From Dendrophyllia cribrosa (lineage: Eukaryota; Cnidaria; Anthozoa; Scleractinia; Dendrophylliidae), in assembly GCA_024195265.1 (NCBI GenBank), contig JAJLRJ010000006.1, positions 16,174,139 to 16,238,138 on the forward strand: a DNA stretch of 64,000 nt, read 5' to 3'. The translations under genes were made by a program, and so were the position numbers. The notes under the pieces were generated by a model. The model was not told the DNA's origin, made no database searches, and worked only from the letters and a program-made list of their open reading frames with translations. Of this stretch, positions 29,956-60,899 are shown one piece after another (the stretch's first letter is position 1; each line of letters starts with the position of its first letter).

Positions 29956-30403
29956 AGGGACATCAACATGATGGCCAAAAATTCAAAGTTTAATTACACC
30001 AAAATCTCATCACAAAATATTGTATTCACTATAAGTGCCATTAAATCGGCTTGTAAGCATCTATAATGCAAAAATAGCTTTCAACTGGTTCAATAGCCTG
30101 AGAAAACAGACGGAGAGTTTCGCAGGGGCCGCAGTGGTGGCGCCGCGAAACGACGGCTACTGGTTCAATTTTGTTAAGCTTATTCAATTTTGTTTATTAT
30201 ATATATATAGCGTGACGAATTGCGTGACACATTTAAAACTTTATAAATCGGAAGCAAAACATCGTTAAAACCTGAAACTTTTTGTGAAAGATTATAACAC
30301 TGGTATCCACATACCATGTTAGAAACAGCTTTGTAGGATGTATACTCTAGATTTTTGAATTTTTACAGTGACCTCATGTGCAAACTTAACACTCTTTGGG
30401 AAC
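29956..30403. other. No gene recognised
   Basis: Unassigned part of the insert block within mosaic repeat copy 3. It includes an (AT)n run near 30196-30210. A 77-codon ORF at 30035-30268 has no recognisable features. Confidence 0.4.
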
Positions 30404-30904
30404 GAGAATGGTTGCAACATGGATTAAAAAAAAACCAGCTGTAATGTGTTTTGTTCACGAGGCTTTTTCAGTTCGTCCTTCAAATAGTTTTGTTTAACCC
30501 AGGCAACAGATTTTTTTTCTTTTGAAACAAGGTGCTTTTATTTCAAGTGACTGACTGTGTCACACCAGACATGACAGCTACGACAGCATCTTCGGCGCAA
30601 ATTGTGTTTCACCGTGCATGATGAACAAAAACAATGTAAGGTGTTGACCAAAAGGATTCAGGAATCTGTGTGCACAATTTATAGCCTTGTAACAAAATTC
30701 AATAATTTTCGGAAAATTGTCGAAATCTTCGTAAGATCTTCAATGTTACTAAAAGGCGTGAGATAAAATAGTTAGTACAATGCCTTCTCTGCTTTTCCAT
30801 GAAATATCCCTTCTCGGTACTGAGAAACATCAAGTCACTCTAGGGATATTTCACAGTATAGCACGAGAAAGCATTGGATAACTAGTATGTACAGCATTAA
30901 AAAA

Positions 30905-31600
30905 CAGTACCACAGAAAAGTACTGGTCGATAGCTTTCATTTGAATGGTCACACTTTAGGATTTCATCCACAGACTCAAAAGTTAAAACCACCTTGTACA
31001 GCATAATAAACAGCACCACAGGAAAGTACTGCTCAGTAGCTTTCATTTGAATGGTCACACTTTAGGATTTCGATCCACAGACTCAAAAGTTAGAACCACC
31101 TTGTACAGCATAATAAACAGTACCACAAGAAAGTACTGCTCAGTAGCTTTCATTTTGAATGGTCACACTTTAGGATTTCATCCCGATAGACTCAAAAGTT
31201 AGAACCACCTTGTACAGCATAATAAACAGTACCACAAGAAAGTACTGCTCAGTAGCTTTCATTTGAATGGCCACACTTAAGGATTTCATCCCGTTAGACT
31301 CAAAAGTTAGAACCACCTTGAACAGCATAATAAACAGCACCACAGGAAAGTACTGCTCGATAGCTTTCATTTGAATGGCCACACTTTTGGATTTCATCCG
31401 CAGACTCAAAAGTTTGAACCACCTTGTAAAGCATAACAAACAGCAACACACCAGGAAAGTACTGCTCCGCGGTTGCTTTCATTTGAATGGTCACACACTA
31501 CTTACGGATTTCATCCACAGCCGGTTAAAAGTTAGATCCACCTTGTGCAACATATTAAACAGCCACAACACAGGGAAGTACTGATCAGTACATTTGATTA
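30905..31600. repeat. 107-bp satellite array
   Basis: About 6.5 copies at 106-112-bp spacing, marked by TAGCTTTCATTTGAATGG at 30931, 31037, 31144, 31253 and 31361. Each unit contains GGATTTCATCCACAGACTC and AGCATAATAAACAGCACCAC. The last units are degenerate. A second array is at 63655-64000. Confidence 0.92.
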
Positions 31601-32224
31601 GCCAGTTTTATCCAGAAAACTCAAAAGTTAGATCACAGAGATCACCGAGAGACGCGAGGATTCTTTAAATCTGTTTGGACTGGAAAACGTAATTCTCAAC
31701 GATTGATAATTCAGGGATCTTCACGGGCACCCAACGGTGAATGTTTATAGGAAAACACTAAGAATGGCGCGCGTACTCAAACTATAGATATATTTTACAC
31801 AATATGAAACTAAATTAAATTAATTGTTTGATCAACATGATGCAGACTTTTGATGCCAAGTCGGTGGATTTGTTGGTCAGTACACCAATACAAGATCTCC
31901 TATTTTTCTTTATTCTTTACTTCCTTAACAAATTATTTATTTAAATCGTACGAAGGAATAACTTAAAGTATAATTTTGGCAAGTTTCCGGCCCTCTTGGA
32001 CACCTGCGTTGAAAACACAAAAAATGGGTACTGAAAATCATTCTCGATGGTTTTTGTTGAATTAAAATACAATCAAATATATATTAGAAAATGTATGTTT
32101 TTTTCTTTAATTCCGTGGAATTTCAGTACTTTATTCGAATTAAGTCAGCGAACTGATGAAGTTAAATCGCGAAAATGTAACAAAGTCGCGGATCATAAAT
32201 AAGATCTTGAGTAAAAACGCATAT
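31601..32224. other. No gene recognised
   Basis: AT-rich sequence, the proximal part of which would be 3' UTR of the small minus-strand gene ending at 32225. Confidence 0.4.
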
Positions 32225-32683
32225 TTAAAATCTTGTATCCATGGAACCATCGCTGTTAGCCTGTGTGCATCCGTTTTCAACGGTTTCCTTGCTAAATTGG
32301 TTGTCAGCAAAACTTTCTTTATGCGGCTCCTTTTCTTCATTCACCGACGACTTTTCGTCTTCACGCGTTACTTGGCCATCCTCTTTTCGGTCAGCGCTTG
32401 AAAACGTTTCCACATCTTCGTTATACTCGGGGATATCGACGAAAAAGCCTTCGTTGACATTCCATTTTATGTCAGCCACTTCCACGAAGCACTCAGTACT
32501 AATGTTACTAATTTCGTTGTCATCGGTAATTTTCGACGGATCACACTCTTCTTCGTTGTCGTATGTTGCGGTACCAAGACACTTTCGAACAGCTTTATAG
32601 AGGCAAAAGGCTATCGAAACTGTAACGAAAACAATTGCAAATGTAATGACCTGAAGGACAAGCGATTCTCGGTTTATCAACAT
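32225..32683 (-). CDS. Small single-pass membrane protein, unknown
   Basis: An intact, intronless 152-residue frame from ATG 32683. Residues about 9-31 (LQVITFAIVFVTVSIAFCLY) form one hydrophobic helix followed by basic KAVRK, which favours an N-out, C-in topology. The rest is a strongly acidic, Ser/Glu-rich tail without cysteine spacing or known motifs. Base composition is higher in GC than the flanks, and the antisense frames are shorter. I do not recognise a family. It may be a lineage-specific gene, or one exon of a longer gene. Confidence 0.5.
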   Translation of the reverse strand: MLINRESLVLQVITFAIVFVTVSIAFCLYKAVRKCLGTATYDNEEECDPSKITDDNEISNISTECFVEVADIKWNVNEGFFVDIPEYNEDVETFSSADRKEDGQVTREDEKSSVNEEKEPHKESFADNQFSKETVENGCTQANSDGSMDTRF

Positions 32684-33309
32684 GATATTTCAGTTCATCG
32701 CGCACTCACTAAGCTTCAGTTTATCGAAGCCGCTTGATTTTCCTTTTTCTTCTTGTTTTGATGACGTCAGCAACAAGTGCAACATTTCAACTAAAACTAA
32801 GCTTTGTTTTAAATTTATCAAATGACGCACGAATTGGAGAAAACTGACAAACAAAGATCTCTTCTGGTCATTGTTTCGAGGCTTTGCGGCGACTGGGAAA
32901 AAACTTTGGGCTCTTTTTCTTTGTTGCTATTCGGCAAAAACACTCCGTTTCGGATATTTTAGTTTAATTTTTATATGTTGTATTTATGATCATAGACATA
33001 TTAAATCCCTCAGTTGAGCCCTGTCTTAAAACGTAAGAGCAAAAAGTACGAGTAGTAACTGATTAATTACTTAGTTCGTGCATGATCAAGTCATATGTTC
33101 AACATGTGAACCATCGACTCTGCTGTAAAGGGCAATGTATTTTCACATCGGTTATCCGATTCATTAGTACAATTGACTGGTAATTTCCTTTGTTCCTTTG
33201 TTCCTTTGTTAGCACGAATTAGGCGTGCTTCTATAATGTTCCGATTGGTTCAGATCACTATAGTGCCTTCGCTTTATTATTCTTTCTTGCGCGCGTAATT
33301 CGTCGACCG
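32684..33309. other. No gene recognised
   Basis: Upstream of the small minus-strand ORF. It includes three copies of CCTTTGTT at about 33189-33210. No promoter elements were assigned. Confidence 0.35.
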
Positions 33310-33665
33310 GAGTCTTTACTGTCGCTTTAGCCGTTATGTCTGATACCGAAACTACGCGAATAACGAATCAACTTCTCGTGGTGGAAATGGGAGAGCTACA
33401 TGTGGCGAACCACATACGGAGTCTTCTACCGGCGTTGAGGAAGCCAACCCGGCTCTCGTTCGACAGGTTATTAATTTTCGGTTTATTCAAATCCTACTTG
33501 AACACTCAAATTGAAGTCAAAGGAAAGCAAATTGAAGTGTGAAACAAAATTGACCGAAGAAACTGTTGAGCTTAAATGCAAAAGGCAATCAGATCACGCG
33601 AAGCAGTTTAAGTTTAACGCCAAGTTAGACGCTGTTTTCGAACAAATTGACGTCGCCCATGAGCC
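33310..33665 (+). pseudogene. Degenerate coding fragment, possibly from a retroelement
   Basis: The ORF at 33336-33542 opens MSDTETTRITNQLL. After a frameshift the sequence reads KLTEETVELKCKRQSDHAKQ and FKFNAKLDAVFEQI. This charged pattern resembles the N-terminal ORF of DIRS-like or gypsy-like elements in invertebrates, but the match is from memory of general pattern only. At least two frame breaks are present. Confidence 0.3.
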
Positions 33666-34174
33666 CCTGATGCACCGAATGTAATGTTTCTGAAATAAAT
33701 AACTTAGTTAAACTCGACAGGATTCTGTATTGAAGAATCCAACCATATCTTGCTGTTACTTGATGTCTGCTTTCGAAGGGTTTAAGGCGAAAATTTTTTA
33801 CGTTCGTTTGAACGTAGTGAATTAGAACGCAAGTTAATTTACGAACCATACATACACACAAGAAACGAAGCACAGTTTACAAATCTAATTTAACAGTAAA
33901 AGTTGCCACTTCTCGTAATGTATAGTCGAGCCCTGTTTTCTGATCACTTGAAGCTTTAGCCAATATTCCATACATTCGGTAACGTATAAAATCAGCTTCT
34001 CGTATTTTACTGAAGTAAGAGCATAAACATTAATTATTTAGTTGTTCTAACCATCAACACTGTTGTAAAGCGACCGCTATATTAAAAAAAAAACACCGAG
34101 TATGCACGATTTGCCTACTGCAACACAAAAACAAATAATGGTGTAAAAAGTCAGCTGGAACTTCAAAGAAATAT
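33666..34174. other. No gene recognised
   Basis: AT-rich; nothing identified. Confidence 0.35.
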
Positions 34175-34346
34175 ATACACCTAATTCAAAAAAGGTTGCT
34201 TTGGTCTTTGGTAATTGGGCATTGGGAAGCTATTGTTTGGCGGTCACTCAAGCAAAGCATTGCATTGTGTTCCGTATGCCCAAATGCCAATGACCAATTA
34301 CCAATGACCAATTGTCTGAAAGCAACCTTTATTGAATTAGGTATAT
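34175..34346. mobile_element. TA-flanked palindromic MITE, copy 1
   Basis: TACACCTAATTCAAAAAAGG begins and CCTTTATTGAATTAGGTATA ends the element, with inner AATTGGGCATTGGGAAGC and its mirror. An inverted copy lies at 35675-35839. Confidence 0.85.
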
Positions 34347-34352
34347 TTAGCA

Positions 34353-34530
34353 AATTTCCACCGGTTTTCCGTGGTGTGGACTCTTATTTACCACGATTTA
34401 CGTCATCACATGGTCAAAATGTTGTGGACTCACGAGGCGCAGCCGAGTGAGTCAGCAACAAATTTTGACCATGTGATGACGTAAATCGTGGTAAATAAGA
34501 GTCCACACCACGGAAAACCGGTGGAAATCT
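34353..34530. mobile_element. Palindromic MITE
   Basis: Arms of about 77 bp start TTTCCACCGGTTTTCCGTGG and continue GACTCTTATTTACCACGATT, mirrored around 34432-34452. It lies seven bases from the end of the preceding MITE. Confidence 0.85.
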
Positions 34531-35364
34531 GTTTTTACCACAATATTTAGAAAAAAATACAAGGAAAAATCGAAGTTTCGTTACAAAACGTGATGCATTG
34601 CGCGAGCAAGCGTTGTCTATAACTTGCATTGCGTGATGTTAGCGTCAGCACCGTTGTATGTACTCTCATTTACCACCCGCATCGACCAATCAGATTGCGA
34701 GATTACCGGCAATTGTGGTAAAAATCCCATTTGCCCGCGGGCTGCGCGCGTGCACGATCAGTAACACTGAAATTCACCCTTGCTCTTTCTTATCAGTTTA
34801 TGGTATTCTTTCCAGAGGAATCGATATTTTTTTGGCGATGATGCAAAATGAAAAATTCAATAGAAAAAACTGAAAGGTGGTCTGACCGCAGCTGCTATCA
34901 TGAACCACTGATTAACTTTCTTGTTCGTTTTCATCGTGTGCTTCTGAAACACAAAGCAATGTTTACTGATCGTTTTTTTTTTAAGAGCATAACTATATTT
35001 CCCGAAGCTTTAATCTAAGTGTGTTCTGTTCTTTGCCAGTGTATTCCTTACGTTCGGTTACGTATAACGTATTCATAGCGCCAACAAAAAGACGCCTGCG
35101 AATTCTAGTGCGACTTGGAACAACGACACAGTGAGTCGCTATCCGTTTGTCACGGATCGCAGGTTATAAGTAAATACGAGAGATAGGTTCGTCTATCGTC
35201 ATTTCGCTTGGCAAAACCATTCCCGAGGAAACGTGAAACGAGAAATAGCGAGTGACTCACGTAAGAGATTAATATAAAGAGCGCTGCTAAAATTGGCCTG
35301 ATGGCAGGTTAGTTTCTTATTAAAATGTCGTTGAATTTATTTCATTTTTTTAACAGGGCTCTTA
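34531..35364. other. No gene recognised
   Basis: Contains a loose relative of the preceding MITE near 34660-34730 (CATTTACCACCCGCATCGAC). Otherwise nothing identified. Confidence 0.35.
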
Positions 35365-35484
35365 GGCCCGGTTCAAACGTCGAACTTCTCATGTGCCGAA
35401 TCTAATGCAAATGAGAAAAATCTATTGTTCTTGCTCATTTGCATTAGATTCGGCACATGTGAAGTTCGACGTTTGAACCGGGCC
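35365..35484. mobile_element. 120-bp palindromic MITE with TTA target duplication
   Basis: GGCCCGGTTCAAACGTCGAA starts and its mirror ends the element. TTA lies at 35362-35364 and 35485-35487. Ends and duplication fit a PIF/Harbinger-type MITE. Confidence 0.88.
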
Positions 35485-35674
35485 TTAGTTATTTTAAATC
35501 GAAAGTAGTGACTAGTCAATGATCAACGTTTACCTCTATAAGTAGCATGTTGCAAATTTTTACCGCGAAAACCAGTCTAGTCTGAATGAATTAAAGAATA
35601 AGCCAGCCAAGCGGGAGGAAATCAATTTTTCAGTTTTAACTTGTTGGAAATGTTAACGTCACGAGAACGAGGCG

Positions 35675-35839
35675 TATATACCTAATTCAATAAAGGTTGC
35701 TTTGGCAATTGGTCATTGGGCATTGGCATTTGGGCATACGGAACACAATACAATGCTTTGCTTGAGTGACCGCCAAACAATAGCTTCCCAATGCCCAATT
35801 ACCAATGACCAAAGCAACCTTTTTTGAATTAGGTGTATA
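35675..35839. mobile_element. TA-flanked palindromic MITE, copy 2 (inverted)
   Basis: Reverse-orientation copy of 34175-34346. The order of ATTGGGCATTTGGGCATACG and GCTTGAGTGACCGCCAAACA is reversed relative to copy 1. Confidence 0.85.
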
Positions 35840-36213
35840 ACGATATAACTTTCTTTATTATATAAACTTCAGTGAAATTCATGGATATCACTGTGAAGAG
35901 TAGAGATCTCAATATCTTCATTTTAAATGCCATGTTTGCCCGACATCTTTGGAAAATGATCGGAAACGTTCGTACAAACTTCGGACAGTATTAGGAGAAT
36001 TTTCGGAAATCTTTGGAAATTGCATAAAATTTCGTACTAACACATGGCTGATTATAAATATGAAATTTCTATTTTTGTGTTCAACTTGAGATGAACACTC
36101 CAAGAGAAACTCCGTATCTCCGGCACCAATGTATTATCTTCTATATAAGATTACATAAGATGAGTTACGTTTCTAAAGCAGCACCTCATCAACAGTGAGT
36201 ACAAGACAGTTCG
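35840..36213. other. No gene recognised
   Basis: AT-rich; nothing identified. Confidence 0.35.
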
Positions 36214-36553
36214 TTATACCTCCCAACTCAAACGCCTTTTTTGATTGGACAAGAACGTGTCACGTGCCATGGGTCAAAACAGTCTAACTCCCTAGGGCGA
36301 ACCAAACTGATACTTCGTAGGGAAACAACTTGAACTTTTGACTCGCACGTGATCAAGTCGTGTGCCTTGAAACCGCGGCAAATTTGTGTGCCAGCCGCGT
36401 CAAGCACACTTTTTCTCATCTCCGCCATGGCCGCTGACTCGTCCCCAGTCGCGCTTCTCTCGTTAATTGAGAGAGGACTGGGGACGAGTCAGCCATGGCC
36501 ACAACGCTTTATCTCAGAAGTGAGAAGACATTTTTCAATTGGGAGGTATTAAC
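36214..36553. mobile_element. Foldback element with a strong off-centre hairpin
   Basis: Ends GTTATACCTCCCAA and, on the minus strand, GTTAATACCTCCCAA mirror each other. Near-identical arms GCCATGGC, CTGACTCGTCCCCAGTC occur at 36424-36450 and 36477-36499 around a short loop. Confidence 0.65.
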
Positions 36554-37009
36554 AAAACACTTAAACTTACATTTCTGCAAATAGATCATTCATTAACATG
36601 TACAATCAGGTAAATCAGATTCCCTGAAGTCTATATAAGGTTTTAAAACAAAAGAATGACGCTGCTAAAGTTAATAAATTAAATAAATCAATAAATTATT
36701 GAAACCTTTTGAAAGTTGTGTCTCGGGAACACCTGAAGTACCACTGTTTAACCACAGGCTTTACAATATCTGCTTTAGCATTTGGCTTTGCCGTTTTGCA
36801 AACCTCAAGTGGATTTTAGCGGTCCCGCAATTCACATTGGGAGTGACAACTGTGAACAGCCTAGTCTTGTTTTACCTTCATACACTAATAACATCTCTAT
36901 TTTTCACTTGTTCCATCGCAATTCAAAAATCCATTGTGGTCTGTGCACAGTCAACGGAAAAACATGTACAATGTAACATGAAATTAACAAGCCCAAGCTC
37001 GAGATTTCG
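36554..37009. other. No gene recognised
   Basis: The ORF at 36699-37055 (118 codons) and an overlapping 64-codon frame have no recognisable features. Confidence 0.35.
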
Positions 37010-37270
37010 CATGATAGTTGATGAGGGCAAAGCCCGAATCAACTGTCACGCATAAAAATCAAGAGCGAATAATCTAATTGTTTTAGTATAAAACTACTAG
37101 ACGTTCAAAACTTAACAGGACAGGCTCGCGTTTTTATTGAATAATGATGTAAATTGGTCACGCCACGCGCGGATAATCGGCTACTAACTTTACTCACTTT
37201 CTACAACAGGATGGATAGTGAGTAGCGTAGCCAATAAGAGAACAGCATTCGTGATAGAACGCTAGTAGAT
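37010..37270. mobile_element. Interspersed MITE-like repeat, copy 1
   Basis: Shares GAGCGAATAATCTAATTGTT, CAATAAGAGAACAGCATTCG and TGATAGAACGCT with 42612-42800 in inverted orientation. This copy carries about 70 bp of extra interior sequence. Confidence 0.7.
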
Positions 37271-37324
37271 TTATACTAACATCGGATAAAAAGAATAGGG
37301 CTTTAAGCGCAACGACTCCCAAAT

Positions 37325-37640
37325 TAGTTGTAGGGTAAATTAGCCACCGTAAAAAGATTTTTAAAAAGCGGAAGTTTTGAGCGCTAACCGTTCGTCAGAG
37401 CGAATCAAGAAATTGTAGGTCGTGTGTTGTTTGTATATCGAACGGTGGAGATACGCTATTGGTGGAAATTCACAGCGTAGCGCCACCGACATACAAACTA
37501 CACGCAACCTGCAATTCCTTGATTCGCTCTCACGAAGGGATATAGCGCACGAAGGGATATAGCGCTCGAAACGTCAGCTTTTTTAACCTTTTTACGGCCG
37601 CCAATTAACCCCATCAACTCAGTTGATGAATCTAGATTTT
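37325..37640. mobile_element. Decayed inverted Penelope-like pLTR pair
   Basis: Two opposed pieces with GATTCGCTC, GCTAACGC/ATAGCGC, GAAACGTCAGC and CCGTAAAAAG/TTTTTACGG match the pLTR at 19806-20405. In the right piece CACGAAGGGATATAGCG is duplicated in tandem. Hammerhead cores are damaged: the left keeps CTGACGA but has lost the GAAA box, and the right reads CTCACGA. Confidence 0.7.
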
Positions 37641-37653
37641 CATAAACCTTTAA

Positions 37654-39586
37654 GGTGGTTCGATACAGTTTTCTGGAGACCATACCAACATTTTTCAATC
37701 GGCTTTTAAGCGGCCTTCTCCAAGTCAGATCAACGTGAAATTTTCACCACTAACTGGTTTTGAATTCAAGTTTGGTTAGATGTATTTTCTGGTAAAATCG
37801 ATATTACCATGACGACGATAAACAAGAAACTTAGAAATCAGTAAAAGTAAAATTTAGCGCGTTTAAGATTTCGCATTGAAAATCCCACATAGACATCTTA
37901 AAATATGGTATATGGCATATATATTTTGCAAGAATTAAAAAAATCTGTATGTTTGAATTCAAATAAATCGCAAAAACATTTCAAACCTTACTATTTGTGT
38001 ACTGGTATTAAATTGATCGAGAGATTAACACTGGTTGTGTGAAATTACTTAATGATAATGTCAAAAAGTAGCTTGATGTTATGTTTGTAAACCTTGAAAG
38101 TTTTGTTTACTTTCTCTTTGGCGATCTTGAGAACTACCTTTTTCCCTAACATCGCTTCATGTGCAATGTTTGGTTAAAAGTTTTCGATTTTAATGGCTTT
38201 TGCAAAAATCTGAGAAACGGCTTGATGGATTTTTTTAAAACATTCACTGTGCATGCTTACTGATGTGCAAAATATTATCTGAAAGTTTCATTGACATTGA
38301 TTCACTGGAACGCCTTTAAATTTAAAGATGAAGACGACGTACGAACCGGCCGAAAAAATGGCGTTACAAATTTACTTTTTTAAGTTATGCTTAATAATGA
38401 TTTCAAATCAATGCGCACTACATTCTTCCGTGATTGAAACATTGCAATGTACGCTCGTTGATGCAAATTTCTTTGCGTCTGTTTTCTTTTGCGTTCAAAA
38501 CGCCTGCTGTAAAAACGTTTTCAAAACGCAAAAGGGAATTTAGTGCTCAAAAAATCCTAAAAAGAGACTTAAGGGAATCTGGAAAGTAGCAAGGAGAGTA
38601 ATAAGGTACAACCATGCTCGAATATAGATAATAATAGATGCACAGTAAATCACAACGAAAGTGGCTTAGATCTCATGGATATACACACAATGATTCCCCA
38701 TTGTTATAGTCTTTGTTTGTGATCTATTATTTCCGTGTAGTCTATTGTTTAGTCTTTGTTTCACGGTCTGGTTAGTATATCCATGAGATCTTTGCCACGA
38801 AAGTATAAATCACGGAGGAATGCAATGCGCATTGATTTGAAATCATTATTAAGCATAACTTAAAAAAGTAAATTTGTAACGCCATTTTTTCGGCCGGTTC
38901 GTACGTCGTCTTCATCTTTAAATTTAAAGGCGTTCCAATGAATCAATCTCGAAGAAACTTTAAGATAATATTTTACACATCGGTAAGCATGCACAGTGAA
39001 TGTTTTAAAAAATTCAATCGAGCCGTTTCTCAGATTTTTGCAAAAGCCATTAAAATCGAAAATTACCCAAACATTGCACATCAAGCGATGTTAGGAAAAA
39101 AGGTAGTTCTCAAGATCGCAAAAGAGAAAGTAAACAAAACTTTCAAGGTTTACAAACATAACGTCAAGCTACTTTTTGACATTATCATAAAGTAATTTCA
39201 CACAACCAGCGTTAATCTCTCGATCAATTTAATACCAGTACACAAATAGTAAGGTTTGAAATGTTATTGCGATTTATTTGAATTCAAACATACAGAATTT
39301 TTTTATTCTTGCAAAATATATATGCCATACACCATATTTTAAGATGTCTATGTGGGATTTTCAATGCGAAATCTTAAACGAGCTAAATTTCACTTTTACT
39401 GATTTCTAAGTTTCTTGTTTATCGTCGTCATGGTAATATCGATTTTACCAGAAAATATATCTTACCAAACTTGAATTCAAAACCAGTTAGTGGTGAAAAT
39501 TTCACGTTGATCTGACTTGGAGAAGGCCGCTTAAAAGCCGATTGAAAAATGTTGGTATGGTCTCCAGAAAACTGTATCGAACCACC
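37654..39586. mobile_element. TTAA-flanked giant palindrome with 762-bp arms
   Basis: TTAA at 37650-37653 and 39587-39590. GGTGGTTCGATACAGTTTTC starts both strands. The arms (37654-38415 and 38825-39586) are inverted and nearly identical, around a 409-bp centre that itself holds a GATCTCATGGATATA hairpin. TTAA fits Kolobok or piggyBac. The arm ORF of 85 codons (38938-39195) is unassigned. The start motif is shared with 45426-46718. Confidence 0.88.
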
Positions 39587-39752
39587 TTAAAAAATGCAAG
39601 GCTAGTACAACGGAAATTAATGGCAGGTTTAATGGCCAATATTTCGACTAGTAGAACTAGTCTTCTACAGGGCCAGCGTAGGAGTGAAAATAATATACAA
39701 CGGCTCTTAAATTTGAATATAGATAACAAGTACATGATTAGTTTAGCTCCAC

Positions 39753-40037
39753 TAGAGCAGTTTTCAATCGAGTGTCGTAAAACCAAAACCAAAGTAATTA
39801 CTCTGACCAATCACAGCAGTCGTAAACAATCCAATGAACCAATCAGAGCTCGAAGCAATTACATGTCGGCGGCGCCAAGCGCGGGAAAACGCGTGCGAGC
39901 AAGTCACAATTGGTTTTGGTTTTACTTCTGATTGGTCGAGAAAGTGGCGCGAGATTTTTTAGCCAATCACAAAGCGTAGCAATGAAAAACCAAAGCAATT
40001 GTGTAATTACTTTCACACTCAATTGAAAACTGCTCTA
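39753..40037. mobile_element. TA-flanked MITE, copy 2 of the 23.1-kb family (inverted)
   Basis: The left end AGAGCAGTTTTCAATCGAG and right end mirror AGAGCAGTTTTCAATTGAG are bordered by TA. Interior blocks match 23143-23428 on the opposite strand. Confidence 0.85.
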
Positions 40038-40419
40038 TGTTAGCAATCTAGCTATTACTCAACAAGTTCTATCATCTTTGTTCGCAGGGGAACTTTACTA
40101 AGATCTTAAGAATACTGCACTTTTTTCATATTTTAAGAAAAGTATCCCATAATTTAAAGTTTCTCATATGTGAGACAAACGAATGGTGAAATGACTCATA
40201 AATTATTCTTCACTGTCTTATAACTTACAAATTCAACGATATTTGACATCCTTTGTAATAGAGTTAACATCACGACAGGCCGTTATTCCAACTGTACTTT
40301 TGCGTGTACAGTATAGTCTCTCTTATAACTTAGTGGTTCTCATATTTGAGATAAAAGAATGGTGCTTTCAAAGCGACGACTCATAAGTTACGTAGTCTCC
40401 AATTGCACTTAGCAATAAT
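40038..40419. other. 3' flank of seipin; no gene recognised
   Basis: Would hold the seipin 3' UTR on the minus strand. Two related segments with CATA(T)TTGAGA and ATGGTG near 40165-40190 and 40330-40370 repeat loosely. Confidence 0.35.

Positions 40420-60899
<20,480 letters not shown>

Larger units (their letters stand above)
27300..30870. repeat. Mosaic repeat family, copy 3, split by two insert blocks
   Basis: Matching pieces are 27300-27418, 28757-28887 and 30404-30870. The first gap holds a PLE palindrome and a foldback MITE. The second, about 1.5 kb, holds two foldback elements and unassigned sequence. Collinearity with copies 1 and 2 (GGACCCGGCTGCAAA directly followed by CGAGAATGGTTGCAAC there) defines the gap borders. 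Copy 3 starts where copy 2 ends. Confidence 0.65.

Noticed and set aside
30905..31600. CRISPR-like array
   Set aside because: Repeats are 107-bp head-to-tail satellite units without unique spacers, in a eukaryotic context.
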